Shown in pieces: positions 35,215 through 46,500 of a DNA stretch of 64,000 bases. A program made the translations under genes and the position numbers. Source of the DNA: Riptortus pedestris (Eukaryota > Arthropoda > Insecta > Hemiptera > Alydidae); assembly GCA_019009955.1 (NCBI GenBank), contig CM032228.1, forward strand, positions 227,440,501 through 227,504,500, read 5' to 3'. Position 1 is the stretch's first letter. Each line of letters begins with the position of its first letter. The notes beneath the pieces are model-generated. The model saw only the letters and a list, made by a program, of their open reading frames with translations. It was not told where the DNA came from and did no database searches.

Positions 35215-35770
35215 GACATGTTGTGGGCCAAACGTTAGTGTGAAAATACGTTCGCGGGCCGCTTTTAAAAGTAGTGTATTTTAAAGGAGTGTTCATAATC
35301 TTTAACGATAGATATCAGACGTGAAATTATACGACAACTTAATCATAATGCAATTTATTAAAATAACAAAATGAAATGAAATAAATAGGTACAACATTAT
35401 AATTAAATTGTAAAATTTGAAATTATTACAAACAACAAAAGTTAAATAGCGACACCGAAATCAATGAGAAACTTGAGCTTGAATTTGGGAAACTAATCCA
35501 TGGATGTTTGGTTTGGATTAATTCCATTGATACAAAGACGTAAAGAATATTCCAAATTATCGTCAGTCAGCATTGAACGAGGTTTTGATTTATTAACTTT
35601 CAACATTGAAAATAACTGGTCGCATTTATAAGTCCAAGTGCCAAACGCACAAATCTCTCCCCATCTTCCTCATTTGGAGTAAGTAGTGTTATATTTTTGT
35701 TTAATGGGGTTTTTCAAAGTGTCTCGCGGGCCGGTTTTTGCGACCATATGCTATATACTATCAAGCATTT
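35215..35770 (-). mobile_element. hAT-type element, internally deleted
   Basis: Two GCGGGCC-containing stretches in opposing orientation bracket the element: GTTCGCGGGCCGCTTTT near 35250 and CTCGCGGGCCGGTTTTTGCG near 35725. These resemble hAT termini carrying the GGCCCGCGG motif. Between them lies the end of a transposase frame on the minus strand. No clear 8-bp duplication was found. Confidence 0.6.
35493..35660 (-). pseudogene. hAT transposase C-terminal dimerisation-domain relic
   Basis: Reading the minus strand gives AFGTWTYKCDQLFSMLKVNK, then SKPRSMLTDDNLEYSLRLC, then a stop at 35493-35495. This matches the conserved end of hAT transposases of the ZBED/GTF2IRD2-like group: a C(E/D)QLFS motif, then K..R..LTD..LE..LR. 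The upstream BED finger, the RNase-H-like core and most of the protein are missing, since the frame is lost about 50 codons upstream near the element's terminal repeat. This is a dead fragment. The family call rests on this C-terminal motif only but is fairly distinctive. Confidence 0.8.
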
Positions 35771-36886
35771 GAGAGATGCCAGATATCGGTAACATGGTTC
35801 ACTCAAAAACCCTGATGTGGGCGCCACATAAGTTTCTTATGAAATCGAAAAACAGAATTAAAGGATAAGCCAAGCAGAAAAGTTGTCATTCGCAAAGATA
35901 AGTCATAAAAACACTGTGAATTGGGCATACCTCCATCGTTAGTGCATTTGGGAATAAAATGTTATTTATTCCACAAATTTTGGCAATTGTAAAAATTAAG
36001 AATAAAATGTTTAGTATAGGAATATTGCGAATCCTAAAATTTTAAGATCTGACACTCCAACCAAAACATAATGAGTTTAATCCTGTAATTGGGTCAAGAC
36101 AATTCAATGAATTAATGATTGTATTCTAGTTTTTATAGAGAACTGATATTTTGTTCAAATATATACATACATTGGAAAATGTAGCTTAAGTCTGCTTTAT
36201 TTCTTATAGAGGACATTATTTACAATGCTCTTATTCCTTCTGTATAAAATCCGTAACAACTCTTGATCCAAATAATTATCTTTTGGCGGTCCATTTGTCT
36301 TTTTCCCTGAAGACACAGCACGATCAAAAGGTCTTTACTTCTAGAGAGTTCACTTTTTCCGCCTGGGTTTCATTTAACTTAAACAAGATATATCTAGGAT
36401 TTTCCTCAACTGTCTTATAGATCAATAGCACATTTACAAATTTGAACGATTGGTGGATTCATTTATCTGTATAGCAATAATAAATATATTGTTCCCTGGC
36501 CTTAAAATACGGTCCCCAGTGTGGTTCCATGAAGATGGAATTAAAAAAATAAAATTAAACTCCCGGAAAAGACATTTAAGCAGTAAAGACAGACAAGTTC
36601 TAAGAATAAACTACCTTCTCATTTGTCAGTTTGCTTGGCGAAGCGGTGGAGCTTGAAGCTAGGACAAAGGGGATTGTCTGGAATTGATGAAGGCAGGATC
36701 GAGGAACCGAAAGCTCGAAAGAGAAAAGCTGTAATTAAGACAGCTGTGTATTTCACGGAGAGGGGTTTCGCAGACAGCGAGGTTTAAAAATGCGCCCACC
36801 AAGCATAACAACGAGGTCCTCATTTCAAAGCGACTACTGACACCTGAGTGAAAGGGATCTCCCAACTATTTCTACCGCTAAGAGAG
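35771..36886. other. Unassigned spacer
   Basis: AT-rich with a somewhat GC-richer stretch at 36650-36860. No gene recognised. Confidence 0.4.
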
Positions 36887-37024
36887 TTTTAGCAGATTTC
36901 CCTTAACAGAAATCAGCTATTGAGGTCGCACTCATGACGCGATTTTCGAAAAATTCCTTCAAATGTCCATCAATCGTTCCCAGGAAATGACTAAAATGAG
37001 ATCCGTTCAAAATTATATATATAT
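36887..37024 (-). mobile_element. HINE-like 3' part, joined tail-first to an opposite copy
   Basis: It begins TTTTAGCAGATTTCCCTTAA and stops in a short TA stretch at about 37015-37025. Confidence 0.85.
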
Positions 37025-37030
37025 AATATT

Positions 37031-37275
37031 GCTGAAAACTAAAAAATGAAACTATCTCGGTTAATATTCTAGATAGAAAATAAATGTATATAACAATGTT
37101 TATCGTACATTTGATTTGCAATAACATTGACTTTATACAATTTTTCATTCTGTCGTATAATAACGGAGATATTTCGAATTTTCGCATTTTCCTCTTCTAA
37201 ACCCCTCTCCCAATGGTCCATTTCAGCAACTGACGAATCACAATAGCCGATTCCCTTACGGAAATCCACTGAAAG
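37031..37275 (+). mobile_element. HINE-like 3' module in opposite orientation
   Basis: It starts GCTGAAAACTAAAAAATGAA, includes AATAACGGAGATATTTCGAA and ends with a decayed CAATAGCCGATTCCCTTACGG. The switch of strand at the TA tract suggests recombination between inverted copies. Confidence 0.8.
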
Positions 37276-37369
37276 TAGTCAAGCAAGGGTTTAGCCTTTA
37301 CGTAGTTTTCTCGGGGTTTTAAATGAGACATAGGTTACGTGATCTCGCAACTTATTCTCTACATTAACC

Positions 37370-37737
37370 ATAGTAAGAACACAGCCTAATCAAAACTGAG
37401 AAATTAATAATATTATTTACTCATAAAGTGATAATCACTAAAGTAAGAGTAGGGGATTACTAAAAGCTGAAAACCCAAGTAAAAATAAACCACACGCTGA
37501 CAATATTCAGCATACAGCAAATTGAGTCACAACTTTAGAGGCATTAGTTATTTATTTACGAGTGTAAATGAAATTTTTCATTAATGACTGAGATAGTGGC
37601 GATTTAATATTTTACTCGTAGATATCCAATTCTTTCAGTTTGATTTTGGTCAATAACGGGTTTTGGTTTTACATGATCGAAATCAAGTAAAATAAATCGG
37701 TTGCTAGATCGTTGGGATTCGAATGAATACACACCAC

Positions 37738-37790
<53 letters not shown>

Positions 37791-37920
37791 CGCAACACAC
37801 ACAAATTTGAGCTAAACTCAATTTCGTCATATAATCAGCACGATTGGAATACATAAGGAGGTCGTTTTAAAAAATTACAGCATGTGCACAATCTCGAATT
37901 TCCCATAAGGGAAATCCTTT
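37370..37920 (+). mobile_element. Degenerate HINE-like copy
   Basis: Weak matches to the 5' module appear near 37430-37520, and a terminal hairpin remnant ATTTCCCATAAGGGAAATCC lies at about 37899-37918. It contains the (CA)n tract below. Confidence 0.4.
37739..37788. repeat. (CA)n microsatellite
   Basis: About 50 bp of nearly pure CA repeat. Short frames on the minus strand (VCVCVC...) are shadows of it. Confidence 0.95.
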
Positions 37921-38599
37921 AGTGTAATGTTAGGTATTTAAAAACCGGTTATGAAATTGGCACATGTTCTAATTATTATACATGAATATTATGCATGCAA
38001 ATTCATTATCATTTGAATATTGTTTGTTACTAAAACAACCTCTATATTTGGACTTTTCACTTAGCAAATGCAGCAAACTGAATTCGCATTACGAAACCAT
38101 GAAAATTAGAGGTGCGAAACAGCCTAGAGTCATTCATACTAACGAAATTACACGTGAGAAATGGTACATGTATCATAAAGCCGACAAGGGTTGCATAATC
38201 TGAATTTTGCAATAGGTCAACAAGCTGTTAAGTGTTAACCAAAATATGCGGTTTCTACGTAAATAAGCATCTAGATAAGATAAAATTTACTAGAGCCACT
38301 ATAAAACCAGATCTACTGAGCGCAACTTGTATTATGCCGTAATACGTTGTCCAATTTTTCGTAATCCTGGAAGTATACAATTAAATCACCGAGTTTAAGG
38401 CGTTAACCATGCTGTGTACATGAACATAGAGAAATTTATATGTTAATTGCTGTATAATTTTGAAAGTTTTATTATAGAGTTCCTGTAATAAATTAATTCT
38501 TAACGATCCACACTCCCAAGTACACATATAGCCATAGCAATTGCGCACAAAATTAAAATTAACTGTGGATTAACAAGACAACTGGTTCCTATCACAAAC
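37921..38599. other. Unassigned spacer
   Basis: AT-rich. A 73-codon plus-strand frame (37982-38203) has no recognisable domain. Nothing supported. Confidence 0.4.
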
Positions 38600-39556
38600 A
38601 AGTCCGTCACGCAGGTACTGCGTTAAGTAAGCAGATTTCCCACTCACAGGAATATGAGCTGATGATCTCATCTCACCATCATTGTCTGTTTCCCCCGTAG
38701 TAAGAAGCCCATGTAGGCGGGAATGAAATTAAATTTATTGACTATGGTACTTAAAGTGAAATTCGGATGTGTAGACGTGGGAGTTTACAAAAGGCTGAAA
38801 TCGAAAAACTTCAAATAACTCCGTTAAGTCAGAGAAAACATGAAAATAAAAAAATAGTTACAGAAAATTAAAACTTCAACAGCATTGGTGACATACAAAA
38901 TTTCGATCCGATTCGAAATAACCCAGATATGCCGAATTTTTAGATATTCGCACTCTAAACCCCTCTTCTTTGTAGGCCAATTTTAGTAATTACCTAATAT
39001 AATCTATAGTGTACCATGAAATAGTTAAATGATAATGTGGATAAAATTAAAATCATGTAGTCATGGATAAAATGTCATCAATGTAGTTTAGAACGTAAAA
39101 TCTTAAACGAAGTTTAAGCTTTGAACAAAGTAGTTCGTGATATAACAGCTTATTGTTAATATAGCATGAGAAGTAGAGGGATTTTACTGAAGGCTGAAAA
39201 CTTTAAAATGAAACATTTTCTGTTATTATATCGTAAAACGTAAAGATCAGCATTTATGTATGATGAAATATAGACCTATACAATTTTTCGTTTCGAAGTG
39301 TAATAACGTAGATAGTTTTCAATTTCGACATTCCCTTCTCTCACTAGTCCGATTTCGGTCATTAACGAACATGGTCCTTAAATATCGAGTTAAGTAGAGA
39401 CCAAACAAAAATTGCACACAGACGTATTTATTAACAGATATATTTATATAGTTATGAACGGACTTTATTTTCTTCATCCCCTGGGTAGGACATTTGAAGA
39501 AAAATTTCGGAAAATGTATCACAACCTGAATAGCTGATTTCCTTAAGGGAAAACTA
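38600..39556 (+). mobile_element. HINE-like element, long form
   Basis: The left end is AAGTCCGTCACGCAGGTACT and the right end GATTTCCTTAAGGGAAAACT. Both internal modules are present and there is no TA expansion. Its right end abuts the next copy directly, head to tail. Confidence 0.9.
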
Positions 39557-40382
39557 GAAAAAGTCCGTCACGCAGGGGCTGCGTAAACTAAGCAGATTTC
39601 CCACGTGGTGTTTAGTAATAGATAAATATACATACTGTTAACACAACAACATCGTGAATAAATACATATGGAAATAAGAAATGTTTCATCCAATCTCAAT
39701 AACCTGGCGACAGGAAGCGTTAGATTAGAAATGTAAACAAACGGGGGCCGACCCGTTAGTTTACATTTCTAACCTAACCTCTGCCTCACACCGGAAAGAA
39801 AAACAATTACTGAAATATATCAAAATATAACACATTATTTTATTGAGAAATATTTACTATATCTAGTACTGTAATTAATAATGAGTCTGAATAATTGTTA
39901 TCTCAATCAATAAAATTTTAGTAGTCCAAAACTTTAAGATGGGGGGGGGGAGTCAGCAGGGCATATTTGCATGTATCTCGTATAATAAAGGTCTCTTGAA
40001 TACAATTTTTGGTTTTTAAACTTCCAATAATGTGATTTATTATGTAGCAGAGTATTGTTTACGTAACATGAGTAGAAGTGGCGGTTTGCTGAAAACTGAA
40101 AAATGCAAATATCTCGGTTAATATTCAAAATAGAGAATAAACGTATATAACAATATTTATAGTAAATTTAATTTGCAATAAGATTGGTTAAATACAATTT
40201 TTCGATCCGACCTATGGTAACGGAGATATTTCGAAATTTCAAAAATCCTCCCCTCTAAACCCCCCCTCCCCCTGGCCCGATTTCAGCGGTTAACGAACTT
40301 GATCTTTCTTTTTACATAAAACGACTAAATATCGAGTTTGGTAACGATTAAACAAAAATTGCGACCGCTAGAGCGGTAACAG

Positions 40383-40458
<76 letters not shown>

Positions 40459-40584
40459 TTTTGAACGGACCTCATTTTCGTCATCTTCTGGGTAGGATCG
40501 ATGGACATTTGAAGAAAAATTTCAAAAATCGCGTCATGAGTACAACCTCAATAGCTGATTTCCCTTAAGGGAAATCTGCTAAAA
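39557..40584 (+). mobile_element. HINE-like element, variant subfamily with long (TA)n
   Basis: From AAAAGTCCGTCACGCAGGGG to CCCTTAAGGGAAATCTGCTAAAA. The first 350 bp differ from most copies but match the element at 45490 onward, defining a subfamily. The (TA)n tract is about 40387-40455. A long hairpin lies at 39719-39778. Confidence 0.95.
39719..39778. repeat. 27-bp-arm hairpin within a HINE-like element
   Basis: The arms 39719-39745 and 39752-39778 are inverted copies with 25 of 27 positions matching, around GGCCGA. The sister copy near 45550 lacks the second arm. Confidence 0.85.
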
Positions 40585-40680
40585 TGAGATAAATTGACCA
40601 CAAGAAGCGGTACTCCTTAAATTTCGTACTAAGGGCATAAACCCGATTATAGATACCAATACACAATGAAACATAAATGT

Positions 40681-41903
40681 GTTCACGCAAGGGCTGCGTT
40701 AAGTTAGCAGATTTCCCGCGTGTGTCACGTATTTGCATTTATCTCAAAACGTAAAAGTTCAACAAGAACAATATTTGTTATTCAGGCTTCAAATAAATTG
40801 TTTCATAACACAACAGCTTTTTGTTAATATGCCATGAGGAGGAGTGGGGGTTTACTCAAGGCCGAAAACTGAAATATTCTAATATCTTGGTTATTAATCA
40901 AGATATTCAAATAACATAACTAACAACATTTATAGGACACTACATTTATAATATGATTGGTGATATACAAGTTTTCGTTCCGACGCATAATAATGAATGT
41001 ATTACGCGTTTTCGAAATTCCCCCTCCCTTTAACCCCCCCCCCCACTTAACGGATGTCAGCCTTTAGCGAACTTGATCTTTAGTTCCAGCATATTTTCCT
41101 TAAGGGAAATCAGCTATTAAGGTCGTACTTCCTCATGACACGATTTTCGAAAATATTTTCAAATGTCCTTCGATCCTGCCCAGGAGATGACGTAGATAAG
41201 GTCCATTCAAAAATATAATCGATACCAAACTCGGTATTTAATCGTTTTATGTAAAAAGATAGATCTTTCTTTTTAATGATTGATGTTCGTAATGGCTGAA
41301 ATCAGACCATTGGGGGGGGGGCGGTTTAGAGGGGAATTTCGAAAACTCGAAATATCTCTGTTACTATAAGTCGGATCGAACAAGCGTATAGAATGAATGT
41401 TATTGCAAATTAAATATACTATAAATATTTGTATATAGAAAGTTGGTATATACGTTTATTCTCTATCTTGAATATTAACCGAGATTTTTGGATTTTTCAG
41501 GTTTCGGTCTTGAGTAAAGCCCCATTTCCACTCATGTCATATTGACAGTAAGGTGTTATATTATGAAGCACATTATTTGAAGCCTAAATACCAAATATTG
41601 TTCTCATTTAACTTTTACTATTCGAGATAAATGCAAATACGTGAACTTGGGAAGCCTGCTTAGTTTACGCAGCTCCTGCGTGATGGGCTTTTCACTTAAA
41701 ACGTTTAAATATCGAGTTTGTTAACGATCAAATAAAAATTGCTATTACCTGTATTTCTAACTATATATACATAAAATTTTGAACGGACCTCATTTTTGTT
41801 TATCTTCCTAAGTAGGTCGATGGACACTTGAGGAAATGTTTCAAAAATCATGTCTTGAGTATAAGCTAAATAGCTGATTTCTGTTAAGGGAAATCTGCTA
41901 AAA
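40681..41903 (+). mobile_element. HINE-like element interrupted by another copy
   Basis: It starts GTTCACGCAAGGGCTGCGTT, runs to CTTGATCTTTAGTT at about 41085, and resumes at about 41692 with CACTTAAAACGTTTAAATATCGAG. It ends GTTAAGGGAAATCTGCTAAAA. The two parts join in the order of an uninterrupted copy. Confidence 0.9.
41086..41691 (-). mobile_element. HINE-like element nested in another copy
   Basis: Reverse copy from CCAGCATATTTTCCTTAAGG to CTGCGTGATGGGCTTTT, inserted at a T-T position of the host copy with no target duplication seen. It lacks a long TA tract. Confidence 0.9.
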
Positions 41904-42994
41904 AGTTGGCAATGGGATAAGTAAGGAAACCTTGAGAGCATTTCTCCATGTATGAAGAAGTAGTTACGGTGGCGACCACAGACCCTTCTCCACATTCTAG
42001 CCGATCCAAAGGTCAGAGCTAGAGACAGGCGGACAATAGGGTGAGTACATAGGCCGACGTGTTTCGAGCCAGACATTAGCCTAAATGTCGGAGCAGAAGT
42101 CGAGGCATACCGCTGGGTGGGTCCGGTAATTCATAGGACAAATGTCAAGGCTCCGTAGCAGCCACTCACGATATACACCTGACGTGTTCTCCTTCATCGC
42201 CAATATCGTGAGCCAATAACGCTAATGGGATTTATATTGGCAGGAGGTATTGTGCGAAAGGTATGCATTCCGATCAAACGAACGGGACAATGAAAACGTC
42301 AATGTAGGAGACGAGATCATAGGGCGGTATTATGGTGATGCATTATGTGAACTGCTAAACATAAGTAGAGGGTAGCTTTTAATGGTAAAACAAACTTGTT
42401 CTGTATACATTTTTCAATATCTCTAACAAGCAAAGAAGAATTTTCAATTTCCACCCCTTTAACTCCCCGTCCCCTTTAGTCCAGAACTTCTACTCATTCC
42501 TCCTTAACATTTAACCTATATAGTATGAAATGTATTAAAAAAGGCAATCCTCACCCAAAATCCTAATTCTATCCTACATCACAGCCCGGTATGTATGTGT
42601 ATATCCCGTGTACATGCGTGTGCACATGAGGTACTTGTTTTTATTTTCTTTCGTTTTCTTTCGCTTAGTTTTCTTCGCATGCCCTTCTTCATGATTTTTC
42701 TTTTGGACTTTCTTCTTTAGGCAGGTGTAAGGGGGGGGGAGGGAATGAAATGTATTATTGCAACATTAAATAGCAAATAATAAAATAAGCAACATAATTT
42801 TATCTTGAACTAGATATTTAACTGACTAGTCCAAAACTAAAGATTATTAACACATCCGAGTTTTACTTTGAGTCACAAAGCATCTCATTGTACAGCTCTT
42901 TCAATTTTCAACTCATGTTTACATATTGTACAAGAAAGAGAAAATGAATTGAGATATAAGATCACTTGCTTGTGATTCCAACAAGTGGAATACT
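41904..42994. other. Unassigned spacer
   Basis: A less AT-rich stretch at 41960-42330 has no supported gene. The 123-codon minus frame at 41705-42076 runs through a HINE-like end and is a shadow. HINE-like scraps occur near 42400-42500. Confidence 0.4.
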
Positions 42995-43062
42995 TTTCTT
43001 ATTTCGAAATTCGCGTCATGAATACGGCCTCAATAGCTGCCTTTGAGGGAAATCAGCTAAGA
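42995..43062 (+). mobile_element. HINE-like 3' terminus, decayed
   Basis: TTCGCGTCATGAATACGGCC, then CTCAATAGCTGCCTTTGAGG and GAAATCAGCTAAG. Confidence 0.75.
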
Positions 43063-43499
43063 GAGATTTAGTAATGAGTCTAGTTAAGAAGTAAACAACA
43101 ATAACAGAGTTTAACTTAATTAAAACAGTAAAGATGGTTAATAATAATGCAAACAAACATCGGGTTCATGCTTTCTACACATTAATGAAAGTGAAAATGA
43201 ACTAAGTCATAACTAAAGCAAAATTAACTAACTAATACCTTTCTATTTCAACGAGATAATATTGATGTACCCCTTGGACCTACTTCCATTTCTTGGAGGA
43301 ATGTCACAAGCCTTCTTATCCACTGCTACAACAATCTCCAACCTCAAATGATATTCCATTCAAGCAATTTGTTTATTTAGAACTGGCCTTATAATTCATT
43401 TAAGAATATTGTTGTCCTACAGATCGAACCCTACTTTCAGGAATTATATAAATCAAAATCTACAAATTTGATTTAAAAAATAAAAGTATAAACTCACGT

Positions 43500-43949
43500 G
43501 ATGGTATTACACAGTATTAATTTCATATCACCATATTTTCAATATTTTAACAAGATTGATTCTATAAAACCTTTCGATATAACTCACGAAAAAGGAGAAA
43601 TTTTGAAATTCCAACCCCTCTTTATTCCAGATCCAATTTCAGACATTAACGATTACGAACATTAGAGTTGAATTAAAGTGTTAATTATTGAGTATGGAAG
43701 AGATCAAGTAAACATTTTCTACTCAAGACTGGAAAATGTTAATCGATGACATTATCACACTACGTATTTGCATGTACCTCGCACAGTAAATATGTAATGA
43801 AGACTATTTTTGGTATTTGAGCTTTAAATAAAGTGGTTCAGCTTACTGTTAATTTGAGACCAGTAGGTGTGGTTAAATAACGAACATTTAAATAACGAAT
43901 TTGGTGACGATCAAACAACAATTGCGACCTCCAGAGCGTTAACAGACAA

Positions 43950-44005
<56 letters not shown>

Positions 44006-44129
44006 TTAAGCGGACCTCATTTTCCTCTTCTACTGGGTCGGACCGATGGACATTAGAGGCAGTTCTTCGAAAGGCGTGTCATGAATACAACCTCAATAGC
44101 TGATTTTCCTTAAGGGAAATCTGCTAAAA
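43500..44129 (+). mobile_element. HINE-like element, 3' two-thirds with (TA)n
   Basis: The body from about 43500 and the (TA)n tract at 43952-44001 are flanked by the GACCTCCAGAGCGTTAACAG and AGCGGACCTCATTTTCCTCT landmarks. It ends CCTTAAGGGAAATCTGCTAAAA. Confidence 0.85.
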
Positions 44130-44714
44130 AATTAGATAAGAAATCTATTTGTTACTAGACTGATATCTTGCTTGAATGGCTAGCGGGGACAAATCCGTAG
44201 AAAGAAAGAGCCTTGTGGAGTACTATAACCACAGCCGACAGGTTCAATCTTGCGGAATCGAACCCTCAACTTAACGGAATACCTCGGCGGCATTAAATAA
44301 TTCGTATTTATTTGTTACTCCTCCCCAAAGAATGAAAAAAAAAATAGGCATTGAACAAATAACCGTAAAACAAACAGAAGGAATATTTATTAATATAAAA
44401 CCCTGAAAAGGCAAAAGGAATTAGAAAAGTCCGTAGCGCTCGGGCTGCGTAATCTAAGTAGATTTTCCACGTGCTGGTGTGACACACTGCTGACCCTATC
44501 TCACCATATATTCTGTATTTCTAGATAAAAATCCGATGAGTAGAAGTGGGGATTTACTGAAGACTGAAAACAAGAACAATAGAATAATTCGCTAATATTT
44601 GGGTTACGAAAAAAAGTGTACATAACAACAGTTTGACAGCATCCATAGTTTTACAAGGTAGGCTCTATCACTTTTTGATCCGATTCATAATAAGGCACCA
44701 ACACCCATCGTGAA

Positions 44715-45481
44715 TAGGGACGTTGCGATACTACCGATATGGGTAGGTATCGATACTTTTGTTCGATACTAGGGGTATTGGTATCGATACTTTGCTTCCG
44801 ATATTTCAACGGTATCGCAACAAAAATATGAGTATTGGTATCGAACGTTTGATAATTTAATATCAACTAATTACATTAAAAGTAAATTAATAAAAATTTC
44901 GAATTTAAAGTAAATTAATAAAAATTTCGAATTTAAAGTAAATTAATAAAAATTTCGAATTTAAAGTAAATTAATAAAAATTTCGAATTTAAAGTAAATT
45001 AATAAAAATTTCGAATTTAAAGTAAATTAATAAAAATTTCGAATTTAAAGTAAATTAATAAAAATTTCGAATTTAAAGTAAATTAATAAAAATTTCGAAT
45101 TTAAAGTAAATAAAATACATGATAATGAGTAATAAATCAAATTATGTCGTAGTACGATATTTCAAAGGCAGGGGATAAAGGATAACCTCCAATTGAGGAT
45201 TACCTACATTCTTCATCAATTTCCATAATGAAACAAAAATATTTTTTTTTTATTTTAAGAATCAAGAAAACGTTTTTTAAAGAGATAAAACTGACGTTTT
45301 ATAACAGTAATAAATCACAATTTTTTTTCTAAAAAACCTGATTTAATAATCAGAGGTGTTTCGATACCGATACCTTTGGTATCGATACTTTTAATGCGAT
45401 ATTATCGGAGTATCGATACTTTTATACCAGTATGGTATCGATACCAGATATCGGATCGAATCCAGTATCGCAAGGTCCATA
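44715..45481. mobile_element. Non-autonomous hAT-type element
   Basis: Terminal inverted repeats are TAGGGACGTTGCGATAC at the left and the complement of TATGGACCTTGCGATAC at the right, 15 of 17 matching. The flanking 8-bp duplication is ATCGTGAA / ACCGTGAA (one mismatch). Many subterminal GGTATCGATAC motifs on both sides are typical of hAT transposase-binding regions. It has no transposase frame. The centre is a minisatellite. Inserted in a HINE-like copy. Confidence 0.8.
44879..45102. repeat. 28-bp minisatellite, eight units
   Basis: Eight consecutive copies of AAAGTAAATTAATAAAAATT + TCGAATTT, 224 bp in all, with no variation seen by eye. Confidence 0.95.
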
Positions 45482-46310
45482 ACCGTGAATACTAAGTGAA
45501 TAAATACAAACGGAACTAAGAAATGTTTCAGCCAATTCCAATAGCCTGCAGGCAGGAAGCGTTTGAAATATAAACAAACTCATCTCACACCGGAAAGAAA
45601 AAACAAGTACTGCAATATATCAGAATATAACATATTAATTTTATTGAGAACTATTTACTATATCTAGTACTGTAATTAATAATTACTCAGAATAATTGTT
45701 ATCTCAATCAGTCAATCAAATTTTAGTAATCCCAGACATTAAGACGGGGGGAGGGATCACCTGGACATATTTCCATGTATCTCGAATAATAAAGGTCTCT
45801 TGAATTCAATTTTTGATATTTAAGCTTAGAATAATATGGCTTATTATATACTAGAGTATTGTTTATGTAACATGAGTAGAAGTGGGGCTTGCTGAAGGCT
45901 GAAAACTGAAAAATGCAAAAATCTCGGTTAATATTCAAGATAGAGAATAAATGTATATAACTATAATTATAGCACATATAATTTGCAATAAAATTGGTTC
46001 TATAGTATTTTTCGATCCGACATATAGTAACAGAGATATTTCGAATTTCTAAAATCCTCCTCTCTAAACCCCCCTCCCACTGGTCCGATTTCAGCCGTTA
46101 ACGAACTTGATATTTCTTTTCACATAAAACGACTAAATATCGTGTGTATATGTGTATATATATATACAGTTCTGAACGGACCTCATTTACGTCATCTCCT
46201 ACGTGGGATGGATGGACATTTGGAGACAAATTTCGAAAATCACGTCATGAGTACGACCTCAATAGCTGATTTCCCTTAAGGGAAATGTGCTAAAAGTTAC
46301 CAAAGATGGC

Positions 46311-46500
46311 AGTAAGCTACGTCTATGCAGATTTCCCACTTGTTGGAGTGACACGCTATCCTCTACGTCCCTTATAATAAGAACCCTATTTGAGCTTGAT
46401 TTGAGCTAAAATTTCGTCTGTAAATGAGTGAACAGTATTGAGTTATTCATTGGTATAATATTGCAGCTTTATATGAAAGGTAGTAGGAGTTGGGGTTAAT
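46311..46500 (+). mobile_element. HINE-like 5' fragment
   Basis: GTCTATGCAGATTTCCCACT followed by the 5' module in decayed form (GGAGTGACACGCTATCCTCT). The outer end is lost. Confidence 0.6.

Larger units (their letters stand above)
44424..46295 (+). mobile_element. HINE-like element split by a hAT-type element
   Basis: The left part is 44424-44714 (AAAAGTCCGTAGCGCTCGGG start). The right part is 45482-46295, which matches the variant at 39557-40584 almost throughout and ends CCCTTAAGGGAAATGTGCTAAAA. The TA tract is short here (GTGTATATGTGTATATATATA). Confidence 0.85.

Noticed and set aside
37604..37854. Cysteine/valine-rich minus-strand frames
   Set aside because: Translation of a (CA)n microsatellite.
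41705..42076. 123-codon minus-strand frame
   Set aside because: Its C-terminal half is HINE-like sequence and the remainder has no recognisable domain.
45160..45330. Possible gene in the right part of the 44.7-kb hAT-type element
   Set aside because: No open frame of useful length; the sequence is AT-rich filler between minisatellite and terminal motifs.
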